Origin: Topomyia yanbarensis
Lineage: Eukaryota > Arthropoda > Insecta > Diptera > Culicidae
Length of the DNA: 64,000 bases
Direction: 5' to 3'
Assembly (NCBI RefSeq): GCF_030247195.1
Contig: NC_080672.1
Location: forward strand, 251,587,556 to 251,651,555
The translations under genes were made by a program, and so were the position numbers. Shown in pieces: positions 33,401 through 46,011 of this stretch (positions are counted from its first letter, which is position 1; each line of letters starts with the position of its first letter). The notes beneath the pieces were generated by a model, which was given only the letters and a program-made list of their open reading frames with translations, made no database searches and was not told the DNA's origin.

Positions 33401-36400
33401 AAAATGCTCACGCTTTTCTTACTAGAAATCGACCACTGGTCGCGCAGTTGATAGTTTTTTGGAGATTGGAGGAGGTTTCGAGAATGATCCCAGTGCTGCT
33501 CTCGACGAGTAGAGTAATTCTGAAGAAGCTGCTGGAGGCGCTATAGGAGCTTAAAATCTAATGAAAAAGCTGGCTACTGTCCAGAAGTTGGTGATTCTCA
33601 GCAATAACGGGATCAACCGGACAGAACGACATGTCAGTTCCAGAAAGTAACTGTGCAGAGTTTTAATGTGTTTCAGGTTATATTTTGGTACACCAAACAA
33701 GATACAATTTTGGATTTGCTCCGATATGTGAACGTTGCCCAAATAAATGTTTGGTAATATCATAAAAAAATCCATCTTCAAATCAGACGCTCCGAACCGG
33801 TTGATGTGTACATTTAACTCCGTGACAAAGGGAGCCAGCAAATGATTCTGATTGCGAAAAACTCCCTTCGTTGCTATTATAATAAATTGTGAAAAACTAC
33901 TAACTTTCCCATCGTTAACTAGTAGCGATTCCGACAAAACAATAAGACTAAATTTGTCTTTGAAAAAATGCCGAAACTTTGGTGTATATATTCGTCTGTT
34001 TATATTTACTGAGAAATCCGTCAATATCTGTGAATGTTCCGCAATCAGTCATAAAGCATCTAACCAAAAGCTATGCTCACCTGTTTTCTGTACATCCCGT
34101 GGCATTATTTCATTGGGATCGTTAGCCGACGACAGCTTAGAAATAATTACGCCGCTAGAATTTTTCGCTGTTTGATTTTAAAGGTTTTGTAAAAGAAACT
34201 TATTCCAGATCGGATTGAATGAAAGAAGTGATCCGTCGAATTTACAAAAATGGTGATAAACTGGATTGCTGCAAATACTGAACAATCTCATCTCATTGCT
34301 GAACGCCACCTACATGGAGCTTCTCAAAATTCCATCCATTAGAAAAAAAAAAAGGCCAACGCCACGCAAGTTTTAGTTCCGCTACTACGGATATCGCGAT
34401 TCGTCATAAATGTTAGGCTTTCGACTCAGCACAGCGTTCGACAATTCACTTAACATAGCAACCCTTGATTGTTGCCGACCACATACGAAACAACTTTCAG
34501 CCGTACGAGCATCAATATTGGATGCCGTCATTCAATTAACTGCAGTTGAAACAAAATACTCAGCTGGGTCCACTGTAGGGAAGGTTTTCCCCTTGATCGC
34601 AAACATTGTCCCTATCGTTCCATCCGATAGTCCCGAGAAAAACTCGAATCTTGATGACTGTGCGTGATAATATATCCATTATCCGATTAAGTTAAGTGAA
34701 AATGCCACTTGTTATTTAGACATTCATGGATTCGACACTAGACGGAGGGCAGAGGGTTTCGCGCCAGAGCAGTAAACCTGATAAAGAGGCTTTCATAAGC
34801 CCGCAGGGAATCTGTGCATTTACAGCCACGTCTATCAGGTTCCCTCCCAGTCCTGAACTCCAGCAAGGCGAGCCAAAGAGTCAGTCAAGTTTTCGTCTGC
34901 GAAGCACCGACCCTACTGGCGCTATTTTTCACTTATTCTCACCCCTCGTTGGTCAGAGTGAGGGAAAACGGTTCTGCCACTTTGGACAGCGCGCCACTGT
35001 CAAACCAAATACGTACGCAATCGGGAAGAAAAAGCGAACAGATGATACAGATATCCTAATTCCCTCCTCTTAGCACTCTAGCCTTAGCTCTATTATCGCA
35101 TTTATATATTTATACGTTGCCTAATGATTTAATTTCAACGAACGCCTCAAAATGGTCCATTTTCCAAGTTGGTTAGAAATTTTAATTTCGCCCCTTTTCT
35201 CTTCCCATAACGAAACGCAGCCAAGCAAAGTGTCAGGATGAGTGAAACGTTTTGACACCTCAGGGGAGGTATAGTTTTCGCTTTCAATTTACCAGATTTT
35301 CCATCAGCCCGGAATGAACTCGGGATTGACATTTTTGACAGGCAGGTCCCTTCGTTCTCCTTCAACCAAGCCATCAGGGGATTAGTCTCGCTATTAGCAG
35401 CTGTTTCCTTTAAAATTCAATCTCGTCAAAGTTATTCAACTCGCCTATCCTAGCAGGGTCGAAGGGGCCATCGAATCTCTTCATCGCATGTCCTTTCGAG
35501 TGGCGGGACATTCATCTCAATTTGAAACTCATCACTAATTAAAATCAGACCGATTTCATCAATTAATTAAATATTCCTGATGACCGGCTTCTCCATCACC
35601 GATCAAATATCAACATCAATCCTTGCGAGAAATGTGCGGCCTACCGCCGAATGGGTTCAAGCGATTTTATATTATTCAAATTAAATTAAGGACACATGCA
35701 GAACCAACCTGCCGTGAGAGGGACAGTTGAATAGAATATTAAACTTTATTATAACTTGATTTGAATGAACCTGGATGCGGCATCCTATCCTTGCTTTTCC
35801 TTGCCTTTTGACTGAAGAGCACTGCGAAAGGGGAACATTTTAAAATTCAATCAACCCAGTGAAGCGACAAACCGTTAAGGGGCGGATGATGGCAAAACAT
35901 CTTTGATAAATTGCCTATAGATTCAATCGGGGTACGGTTGCTGAAACAGCAACGAACCGCTTTTCCGGCAAAGGGGAAAATCGATAACAAATCAATCTTA
36001 CCGTAAACGAGAAGAAGATTACACAAAACCGCTTTATCTTCTTCAAAATGGGTCGTTTCCCCCAGTGGTCCGGAAGGAAACGTGTGAAGACGCGGCTTAC
36101 TAGGATGTGTCTCACTCTCACACAGCAACCCTCCTGCAGAGAATGGAAAAGAATCACTCTCGTTCACATGTTTGCACATGGAAACCCACAAAAGTGGACC
36201 GGAAAGAGGCTGAAATGACTCTCAGTCGCGCGGAAGAAAAATGACCCATCCTTTTTGCGGGAAAGTTCCTCGTTTCCCTTCCGCCGGACGTACACACGGT
36301 GTACAATCCGCACTGAGAGAGAAAGTGATAAAGTCGATATATTAAGTGAGACATCGTCGGCTGCCTTTTTATCCACTTCAGAGTGCAAAGGAGCCCTCGG

Positions 36401-37413
36401 AATCTCGATGTTCTAGGTAGGAGGGGGGAATCTGTACAAGACGTGACTGCTTCAGCTGATATAACGTCGCAGGAGGAGCACTCTGTGACGTCACGGGCGG
36501 AAGGTTTGGAATGTTTGCTCAGCTGAAAGCGAAACCTCGGTCGGGGTATCAGCCTTGAATAAAATATGATATTTATAGCGTGTCTGTTTGGAAGACACAT
36601 TGAAATCACGACTATTTACCTTTCGTAACATTGCTGAAATTATGCAAAAGGTGTGTATGCGTCGACTGGGAGCGCTGAAGCTCTCACACATTTGTATCGC
36701 TTTCGGTGGAGACACACGGTGTGCCATCCCAAGTTAATTGTCACTACCCGTGCACGCAACGCAACGTGCCAAAACAGATCGCCTTCAATGATTGTAATAA
36801 ATGACTTTAGGATTAGAAACGTATGCTTGAGATGCTCGTAAATTACAACCCCCAAAAGAAGTAATAACCGACGACTTATGGGAAACAGAATCCGTGACTT
36901 ATGCATGAGTGTGCAGTTTCATCCACAGTGCAAACAAGCCGGAACGACTACGAACAACGATGAGACACAGGGGTTGACTGTATGATGCTTGATCCCGCTA
37001 TGTTAGGAGTGAGGGGCGAAAGAAAAGTCAGAAGGGATCATTCAGCCCAACTTCATGCTGATGCTGATGATAAGGATGCTCATGATTATTGCAATCATTT
37101 CACGGCTCTGTGCTATTGATACAATTTTAGCAGGGGATAACAGTATGCCTTGACTTTACTCCGGACTCAAGGCCAGCCAGGGATTGTATGAAAGGAAGGA
37201 AGGAAATGTCGTTATAAGAAGAAATGTAAACATGCAACGTGAATGGTGAGGGTGGTTCAGAGTTTTCCCGTGAGAAAAAAGTAATTTTTGTAATAGATCA
37301 AGTGGCTAAGGAACGTTAGATGATGGTTTACAGGTTTGCTTTTATGGATGACCTGCGCTGTTGGATACCAACGGAACTTGCTACGCGAGTTTTGAGAAAG
37401 TTGATCGTCTTAC
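33401..37413 (-). other. Iroquois intron, 5' part, free of recognisable repeats
   Basis: No transposon, SINE or gene recognised. The longest open frames (33551-34024 minus, 34726-35073 plus, 36154-36609 minus) show no domain. Lies immediately downstream of the homeodomain exon and is a natural place for developmental enhancers, though nothing in the sequence proves that. Confidence 0.4.
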
Positions 37414-37733
37414 CTTTATGATCACGACTCTTGTCCGGATCCATGTCGTCCTTATCCTTCTCGTCGTCAGACACCATCGCGTCGTCGTCGTCGTCCGTCT
37501 TGTTCTTGGGCTCCCACGTCATCTTGTTCTCTTTTTTCAGCCGCCGGCGTGCGTTTGCAAACCAGGTGGACACCTGTGTCAGCGTCATCTTGGTAATGAT
37601 CGCCAGCATAATTTTCTCGCCCTTGGTCGGATACGGGTTCTTTTTGTGTTCGTTGAGCCACGCCTTCAGCGTTGCGGTTGACTCGCGGGTTGCATTCTTT
37701 CTGCGGGCCGCTAAATCATAACCAGCGCCATAC
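37414..37733 (-). CDS. ara/caup: Iroquois-class homeobox protein, homeodomain exon
   Basis: 106 codons bounded by a polypyrimidine acceptor (CTTCTTCCAG, ending at 37734) and a donor GTAAGA (37413-37408). The exon enters with one base completing a codon and leaves with one base, compatible with the exon at 26258. It begins [13 protein letters not shown], the Iroquois lead-in, then the TALE homeodomain with the three-residue loop extension at [11 protein letters not shown] and recognition helix [17 protein letters not shown], whose Ala at position 50 is the Iroquois-class mark. After it comes [19 protein letters not shown], close to what I recall of araucan/caupolican rather than mirror. The upstream exon with the N-terminus is not in the window. 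Confidence 0.93.
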
Positions 37734-40133
37734 CTGGAAGAAGACACGAGAAGTGTAAATATCATTAAAATGACAAATTGTCCCTGTTCACTAAGAGGCT
37801 GCCTTTCTCTATGGCGAATGGTATAAATGCTTTATATTCTTCTTACTGTGCTTTTTTGAATATTCGTTGTAATAAATCATAAGAGTAATATGTCTCTTCT
37901 CCGTTTGTAGCCTAAATGCGAGCCTCCGGAGATCGTCCCAGCGGAACATGGAGCGAAACTTTCGGGAGTTGGGGCGACACAGGGAGACCCCATAAATAAC
38001 AACAACAATAATTATTTATTTGTTTGCTCTCTTCGCGACGGGTACTGTTTTGCCTCTTGATACACACGAATGCCTTTATAGTTGCCTTTTTTCTGCCTCG
38101 AATGAATTATAACCAGAACTGAATAATTTATTCTATTTGAAATATTTCTTTTAGGTCAACTCGTGACTAATAAATTCATCATCATTTAACAAATTATTAC
38201 AATATTTCTCTCTACTTCATTTCTCTCCTGGCGGCACGCTCTACTACTACTAATACTACTACTGTGGCAAAGCGATAATCTTCACTCACATATCTTCGAC
38301 GTTAAAGAAGCTCAGAACCACGGTTGCTGCCACCAACGATCGTAGTGACCTATGAATCCAGCACTGGACCAGTTTTTAAACCAAAACAAAAAATAATATG
38401 CATGAATCTAGTAGCCATAGCAGATCCTAAAGATTATTCAATCGTAATTTGTTTTAGCAGAACCCCTTTGTAATCGTCCAGCAGCAGTGGCACCAGCAGC
38501 CGGCATTCGGTTTCGGGTTATGTAGAAGACAAATGAAGCAATCTTCATTCTTCCTCGTTCGGATGGACGCAAACTCCAGTAGCTGGCCAGTATGGCCTGC
38601 GATTTGAAAGTGAAAATTCGCTGCCTCAATAGCGGTGGCGTTCGGTTGGACCACCATGGGAGAATCGCCTCTTTCTGCCGTTTGGGGTTGCCTCACGCTG
38701 CGCTTTCAGTTTGGATCTGTGGCATTATATTCGTATGATTAACTAAATGAGTATCAATTCATGACTAAATACAGATGTTATCTCAATTGTATTCATGAGA
38801 TCTCGTTGCTTTGCTTTGTTGTCGAAGGTTCCGCAGACTCCACGGTAGCTTCATCAGAGATAAGGACAGCTTAACAGAAAAGTGGTGCCCAGAATTCCTT
38901 ACTCGTGAACCACATTGAAGCCAACCATCTCGAGGACGGACGGCGGAGACATGTCGACATCGGCGAAGACGACGCCAGTTTTACCCACCACAGAGCGGAC
39001 TCATGGCAGCCACCGCTCAATTCGTGTGTCGATTATACAAAAACGAGATTAATAACAATAATGAGGTGTAATTAATTAAACCCATATCGGTGGTAGCTAC
39101 TTGGCTTTTCTGCCTATCCCGTCCGGTTTTCGTCCCAAACTTTCGACCTGGCTGTCATCTGGCAAGTATAATCCGATTATTCGGTATGTTACGGATTGCC
39201 ACTACTCGGTAGTAGAGAGCAATCCCGTACTCGGTTACACGCGGAGAAGGCAAAGAATTTCCTCGTTGCACTAACCGCTCACTTCGGGTAGCAATTTTCG
39301 TGCAATTAAGTTGATTAAAAATTAATTTCCCGCTAATGCACTTTCCTCTAATTTTTAGTTGAAAGCTATTTGAGCACCAACCGAGGACCGTATCGACTGC
39401 GGTTGAATCGAATAGACAGGAAAGTCAACATACATTAGATTTGTCATGTTCAGCGGTTGTAAATTGAGCAAAATAATCTGATAACAAAGTGCAGCGATAA
39501 ACAGAGGAAACATATTTGCACTGGTAATAATATATAATCAAAGGCACGAAAAGATGTTGCATTTCCTTCCCTGAATGAATGTACAAATACAGACGTGCAG
39601 GAAATGGTGCGCATTCGCAGTTTTTGGTTTCTAGTAGTTTTGCTTCGGATTAAGTATAGGGTTCATCATCTTTAATTTGTGTTGTACCCATAGAGTGGCA
39701 ACGAGTGACGTCAATATAGACATGAATTCTTCAATAACATGTAGGCCGTGAGGCACCTGTACTATATACTGATGAAGACGCAATATTTAGTACAGCGCCT
39801 ACTGTTCTTGCTAGTGGGCGACTTTAACTTCAAACCTAATTTTATTTGCGTACTACTTAATTTTCTAGCGAAAATTATAAAATTTTTCTTTATTCAATTA
39901 TTTCTATAATTTACCAAAACATTCCCACACCTCAATATCAAAATATCCTTGTCGTGCTTTTTGAAGGGGCCCCGTCGCTACATTATTCACAAAGATGCGG
40001 TTCGGGAACTAAGACAAAACGATGGTTGTCAACGAAACTGAGAAAAATCATAGTTTCATCTTTTCGAAGTATGTTTGCTTACTGTTTTGCTGGCTTTGTT
40101 ATATTTGACTTATTTCTTAGTTAACTCTCTTAA
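37734..40133 (-). other. Iroquois upstream intron, first part
   Basis: Non-coding, no transposon recognised. Open frames on the minus strand near 38440-38700 do not match the conserved Iroquois N-terminal block (a Cys-rich CxCxYD-type motif), so they are not called as exons. Confidence 0.4.
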
Positions 40134-40249
40134 CCTTCCGGAAGTCGCGCTAGTGCAATGAGTGCACGCTGCTCTGAAAATCTAGCGAAATCGTCTTAGC
40201 GTACCTGCGGGTGCTCGTTCAGTGGGGCATTTGCGCGACTTCCGGAGGG
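40134..40249. mobile_element. piggyBac-type MITE (TTAA duplication)
   Basis: 116 bp. Ends CCTTCCGGAAGTCGCGC and GCGCGACTTCCGGAGGG are a 17-bp inverted repeat with one mismatch. Both sides carry TTAA (40130-40133, 40250-40253), the signature target of piggyBac elements. No coding capacity. Confidence 0.8.
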
Positions 40250-40253
40250 TTAA

Positions 40254-42548
40254 GACAGATGTCCGTTTATTTCTTAGATCATAGATTAGTGCCATAGAAG
40301 AAAACGCACCGGTTGAGGACAATGGCTCACCACCCTATGTTAGGATTCCATTATAAACTATGTATTGGAATAGAGAAAGGAAGGCGCGATAAAAGTTTAG
40401 AGCACGCCTAGCACCAGCCCTGTCATGATCCGGGATGTAGTTTGTTATGTCTGATGTTCGGTACAATTTAGAAATGTCCAGTGAAGAGCAATGAGCATGT
40501 TTCAAACCTTCCAAAATATCGTTGAAGCCAAAGAAAACATACAACTGTCCAATAGCACCGAACATATGTAGTATATTATGCAAATAATACTTTTTTTCAT
40601 TTGAATGCTTTTCTATGCTTTACTTAACAAACTGAAAAATTAAACTTATACCTGAATGTTATATCCCAAAGCTTTTCTCGTTGACTGTCACCTGAATTGT
40701 CGGCACCCACAACCGACATTTGTATTTCAACACCGCCTACCTTGTAGGGCTACTGAAACATTTCTGTGACGACTTGAACCCTGCATTCATATCGTCAGGA
40801 GAATCTAACGTCATTTTGTGCAGTGCATACCAATTATACAGCTACGAGCGCATATGACTTACGGGTCTGTGTATATGCGCAATTAATAGCTAATAAAATA
40901 TGATAATTTGCATGCTTTTGGATATGAAAATCACCGCATGTAACGCGTATGAAAAGTTTAAACATAGCAGGCGAGCACGGAAAAAAGCTTTTCTATGTCT
41001 ACCAGACCAAGCTATAGAGCACAGTGCTAATGGATCACTTGTCGCTTGTGTTGTAGCTTCGACAGCGGTTACCAAGGGGAACTCGGATTGTTAAGACAAA
41101 CATCGTTAAAATAACATCTAATTTTTTGTATCAAATACAAGTTCCCCAAAATCACTATTTTTTAACTTAATTCTAAATCTTTTTCAACTGATTAAGAACG
41201 AGACTAACTAATATGATGATGGTTTCGATATATGTACTTGCGATAAATCAACAAACAATCAGAAGACAATTTTCTAATATAAATTTACGATGATTTTTTT
41301 TTAAATTTAGTTAGATGGCCATTGGAGCGACTTTAGAAAATTGCATGAATACTCTGTTCTGCTAGCTCTTCTTAAAAAGTGACGAAAGAAAAGAAGAACT
41401 ATAAATGGCATTGCAGAGACGTCGAATCCATTGCATGGGTATATAAAAGGTGTACGGAATAAAATTTCATCACTTAAAAAAGAATCAAAAGAATATCTAC
41501 GGCGTAACAAATTTTGCGCACGGTGATAGAAAATCCGGATCTCGCTCACCGTTTCTTTAGCAAGAAACTGGAAATGGTCCAATCTAAGGTAATTTGTGGT
41601 TTTAAACGGTACAAGTTGTGGTTTTAAATGGAACGTTTGGCTATCGATAAGAAGGAAAAAAGTATGGTGTGAAAGGTCACACTCGTGTAGTGAAAGCTTG
41701 GAATCCCAATAGTTCAGTGAAAGGCGTGGCGAAAAAACCGCATTTAAGAAAAAAAAAACATTCGTTTAATACTTAAAAACGTGAAAAACTAGATTTGGGA
41801 GACAATTTACTCATGGGGAAAGCGGGGCACCCCGCTCGTGACAACCCGAACGTTCAAAGGGCCTTGTGAAGCATCTACTTCCACTTCTGAGGTCTTACGA
41901 TGGCCCTACTTTTTTTTCTGACCAGATCTAGCCTCATGCCAGTAGGTACCCGAAAGATGTTCTGGAGTGGTTCAAGGCTAAGGAGATCTAGTGCATGTCA
42001 AATACATGCACTCCGGAAGCATTGTTAGGAAGTTAAATCGGAAGCAGAAATGAGTAAAAATAGAATTCCATACAAAAAAGTTCTACAAGGCGTTATCAGC
42101 AATGTTAAGAGTAAAGTACATGCATCTCATGAAATAGAATAAGACGAACATGACAAAAATTTAATCATATGTGTTGTTTTATACCTTGACAGTTTGGAAA
42201 CGATCGTTTGAATGGGTGTATTTGGACGAACCTTTTCTTGCAATTTGATTCCGTAGACCCTTAATATCCAGGAATAGGGATTCACTTCAAAGTTCACAGA
42301 TGATGGGATTTTGAACGTTGAAAAATAATGCCGTTGATATAGTAAAGCATGACAAATTCGCGGCGTTCTGTGAGTGTTGGGATGTTGATGAGCATACGTG
42401 CTGTATACGATGGACAAGGGAATGCCAGTTTATGAAATACGTACAAATGAAAATTTCTTTAGACTGATTCTGTGCGTTCTTCGTACAGGACAGTGTATGG
42501 ATTCCATGCTACCCAGCGAAATTCCAAAATTGGTCTGACGTATGCATT
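40254..42548 (-). other. Intron, nothing recognised
   Basis: Non-coding. A TATATAAAAGG word at 41440-41450 (plus strand) has no supporting transcript. Confidence 0.4.
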
Positions 42549-42570
42549 GTATTTGTATTTGTATTTGTAT
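42549..42570 (-). repeat. 3' hexanucleotide tail (AAATAC)n
   Basis: 3.7 units. Same base composition as the ATAAAC tail of the other LINE but in a different order. Confidence 0.75.
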
Positions 42571-42635
42571 AAAAAAAAGTCCAACTGACAATTTGTCTTA
42601 ATGAACTATACTTAACTTAGGTAAACTAAACATAA

Positions 42636-44735
42636 TTAAAATAATGACAATACACGACGACGAAACTGCGAAGAGTTCATGACGAAGTCAAGAATTTCAG
42701 CAAACTCGTTGAAGCGACGACTCATTGCTAAAATTGGACTATTTGTAGCGTAGTTGGTGCTGCGCATTTCAGAATGCAGTAGGGCTCGAGGGCGAAGAGA
42801 GCGGGTAGGCGCGTAGAGATTGATTTGCGCTAGTAGCTCCGGATCATCATATTCAGCCAGCAGAATCTTTGACACGAAGGTAGCTTGCGCTGCATGTCTC
42901 CGGCGTGTCAAAGTATTAAGTCCTAAAAGACGACAACGGTCCTCGTACGGTGGCAGGTTTAATGGATCGTTCCACGGCAATTCACGTAACGCATATCGTA
43001 TGAATTTACGCTGGACTGCTTCGATCCTAAGGCTCAACGTAGCTTGATAAGGGCACCAAACGACGTTTGCAAATTCCAACTGTGAGCGCACCAATGAGCA
43101 ATAAAGAGCCTTGAAACATAGAGGATCCCGAAATTCGTTGGATATTTTGAAAATAAATCCTAGCAATCGATTAGCTTTGTCGATGGTCGCTGAGACGTGA
43201 TGAGTATACGTTAGCTTTTCATCAAGAACGACTCCTAGATCCTTCACGTGGTCAACGCGTTGTAGCTGAGTTCCTGCGATGTTATAGTTGAAGGTAAGCA
43301 TATTTCTCGTTCGATAATAGCTGATGACAAAACATTTTGCAACGCTAAGGACCATCATGTTTCTTACACACCAGCTATAAAAGGTGTCAATAAGATGCTG
43401 TAGCTCACGGCAGTCGGCTTCATTCCGTATAACAAGAAAAAATTTTAAGTCGTCGGCAAAAAACAGCTTTCCTCCACGGCTTAGAACGAAAACCGCATCG
43501 TTCACGAACAGTGAAAAAAGTAGTGGACCTAGCGTACTACCTTGAGGAACTCCGGAAGTGTTGAAAAAGGATTCTGAAACAATATCGCCAATTTGAACAA
43601 CGACTTCACGGTGCACAAGGTAGGATTGAAGCCAATGGCAGAATCTAGTAGAACACCCTAGCTTATCAAGCTTTGTTATCAGTATCTCATGATTAACTCT
43701 ATCAAAAGCTGCCTTTAGATCAGTGTAAATAGTATCCACCTGCAATTTCTTAGACATTTGTTCTGTGCAAAATGACGTAAAGCAGACGAGATTCGTCTCG
43801 ACTGAACGTCCTGGGAAAAATCCGTGCTGGGATGCGCTAATGTAGTGTCGACAAGCAGAAAACAACGCTTCGTTGATAATTGATTCAAACACTTTAGATT
43901 CGACTCCTAGCGAAGTGATTCCGCGATAGTTCGCTATGTTGCGTTTGTCGCCTTTCTTGAATACCGGAAACATTACTGAGCATTTCCAATCCTCAGGAAA
44001 CGTTTGCTGCTGAAGCGATAGGTTAAAAATATACGCAAGTGGTGTTACAAGTAAGTCCGAACATTTTTTCAATACAGTTGAAGGTATAGCACTGAGGCCA
44101 GGTGCATAAGATGACTTGGTTTTCCGGATTGCAGATATAACCATTTGTTCAGAGACAGTAAACACATCAAAATCAACAGCACAAGCAGGAACGTCACGAG
44201 AGGCATTTTGGAGTTCGATTGCGGTTGGCGAGTCAGTTGAAAAAACACTCGAGAAGAATCTGGCAAACAGCGTACATTTCGCCACAGTTGTCGTAGCTTC
44301 TTCGCCGTCGTAAAGCATCCTTGATGGAAGTCCAGTTTCTTTTCGCTTCGTGTTGACAAATGACCAAAAGCCCTTCGGGTTTCGGCGCAGATTATTCTGG
44401 ATGCGGTGTACATAGCGTTTGTACAGAAGCTTGTTGTAACAACGATACTCATTACTGGCTAAAGTGAACATGCGCTTAGAAAGAGGATTCCGTCGATTTG
44501 TGTACGCACGTAGGGTTTTTGCTCGAGTACGTTTTAGCTTTCGAAGAGAGCTGTTTGACCAGGGCGGCTTGCTAGGAGGCTGACATTTAGGCACTGAGGT
44601 CTCAACACAGTTCAGTAGTAGTCGCTTGTAGATGGCAACTGCAGCATTAACACTCACTTGGGCATGCAGTACACTCCAATCAATTAGCGACAGAGAACTG
44701 CGCAGCTTTACAAAATCAGTTTTGTTGAGTTGAGA
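42636..44735 (-). pseudogene. LINE ORF2, reverse transcriptase part (frame intact after 2nd lesion)
   Basis: About 690 uninterrupted codons; the frame opens upstream of the GTG at 44657, which is not a true start. RT blocks: SSYAPGLSAIPSTVLKKC, NYRGITSLG, DLKAAFDRVNHEILITKLD (motif A), SGVPQGSTLGPLLFSLFVND (motif B), LFFADDLKFF (FADD at 43449-43460), LSVAKCFVI, DLGVVLDEKLTY. C-terminal: EAVQRKFIRYALRELPW and PPYEDRCRLLGL, aligned to the same region of the 5.4 kb LINE. The catalytic Asp residues are kept. The frame is separated from the endonuclease by a one-base lesion near 44725 in an A-rich run. Confidence 0.88.
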
Positions 44736-45963
44736 CGGTCGACAGAAAGAGATTCAACATACTGAACTGATCGAATAGTGCCAATTGAGATTTCAAGCGC
44801 GGGATGAAAGTTGTCAAGTGGAACAATCACGCTGGATGCTTCATTGACGGAACATACAGGTATAATAGTTTCACTAACAAAGACGAGATCCAGAAAGCGT
44901 GATTGGTGGTTAGGAATCATGCTTACTTGACTTAGTCCGTTGAAAGCAAATCCATCCAGTAGCAAACGACTGGCGATGTTGGTTGTCGAAGCAATCGGAT
45001 CTGGGTAAGCGTATCCGTGTCGTGACGGCACCCAAATGAGCCCTGGCTGATTGAAATCATCACGTCATCCGCGCCAGCTTGTGAAGAAGCGTTATTCACA
45101 GCATCCATGTGAAGTTGCATGATATTGCAGTCGAGTCGCTTTTCAGGAGGAATATAGACAGCACCAATATAAAAGTTCATCGATGGAGTTGTAATTCTAA
45201 CCCAAACAACCTCAACACTGGTTAAATTGCCTACATCAATCTCACATGAGGCAAATGCGGTGGAAACAGCAATCAAAACTCCTCCTCCACGTCCGCGAAT
45301 ACTATTGCCACTATTTCGATCCGCACGGTATACGGTGTAAGCATCGCCGAAAAGCTGCACTGATGTTATCCGCGCATCGAGCCATGTTTCGGTGAAGACG
45401 CAAACATCGTAGTCACCGTCCACAGCAGCTAAATACACGTCATCAATTTTCGTCTTAAACCCTCTCGCGTTCTGATAATAAATCCGCAAACCATCAGTGT
45501 CATGTGAGAGGTGTCGTGCCGCATACCAAGTTTCAGGACTGCGGGCTCGATGATCACTATCACCGCAAATAGGGCGGGGAGAGCAGGATGTACCGTTGTC
45601 AGGAAGGGGAACAAGCTGCGATGCGGAGGGAATGACTGCGTCATAACTGTTGTGTCCAGCGGCTGACTGCAACGGGAGGCATACTTGAAGGTGCGCAGTA
45701 TCACGTGTAGCTTCGGAAGGACATATATTATTCAAATGTTTACCTGAGCGGACAGATGCGATGCGATCGAAATTATAATTTTGACATTGGAGGTTCACTG
45801 GAGCGGTAGAGTCGATTGAGTTGTGTTCATCAGCAGACTGTAAGTGAAATTTACATTGAGGGTGTGCAGCATCTTGAAGTGCTTCGGAAGGACATATACC
45901 CTTCTTGGCTTTACCTGACACAGAAGAAGTTGCCGATTCGTCAGGCAGTCCGAGGTCGCTCAC
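44708..45963 (-). pseudogene. LINE ORF2, N-terminal modules and APE endonuclease, frameshifted
   Basis: 45963-45060 carries two N-terminal modules then the endonuclease start: LRIYYQNARGF, FTETWLDARI with the catalytic Glu, GGGVLIAV, AVYIPPEK. The frame breaks at about 45050-45062, just before the GDFN block: the DFNQPGLIW codons are present in the next frame and only the residues before them are lost, implying a small deletion. The second frame (45031-44708) continues with NHQSRFLDLVFVSETII and DNFHPALEISI, the end of the endonuclease (its SDHxP site reads DNFHP). The start is uncertain: the codon at 45963 is GTG and the frame is open further up. Confidence 0.8.
45620..45918 (-). repeat. In-frame 57-codon duplication ahead of the endonuclease
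   Basis: Copy 1 has GK...ICPSEALQDAAHPQ...LQSADEHNS; copy 2 has GK...ICPSEATRDTAHLQ...LQSAAGHNS. At DNA level CTTCGGAAGGACATATA occurs at 45711 and 45882, 171 bases apart. Copies share over half of the residues across the first 35. Confidence 0.8.
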
Positions 45964-46011
45964 CGAGGAACATGAAGTTAGACAGACGAGTTTATCCGGG
46001 ATAGCTTGGCG

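Noticed and set aside
33551..34024. 157-codon minus-strand frame
   Set aside because: No domain I recognise and no context; the overlapping plus-strand frame is as long. Could be an unknown relic but not supported.
34410..34667. CFVCGRQQS-like Cys pair on the minus strand
   Set aside because: Too short to be a gag zinc knuckle; stops on both sides; no LTR retrotransposon found nearby.
37361..37721. Plus-strand frames opposite the homeodomain exon
   Set aside because: Complement of a conserved coding exon with correct splice sites; no independent evidence.
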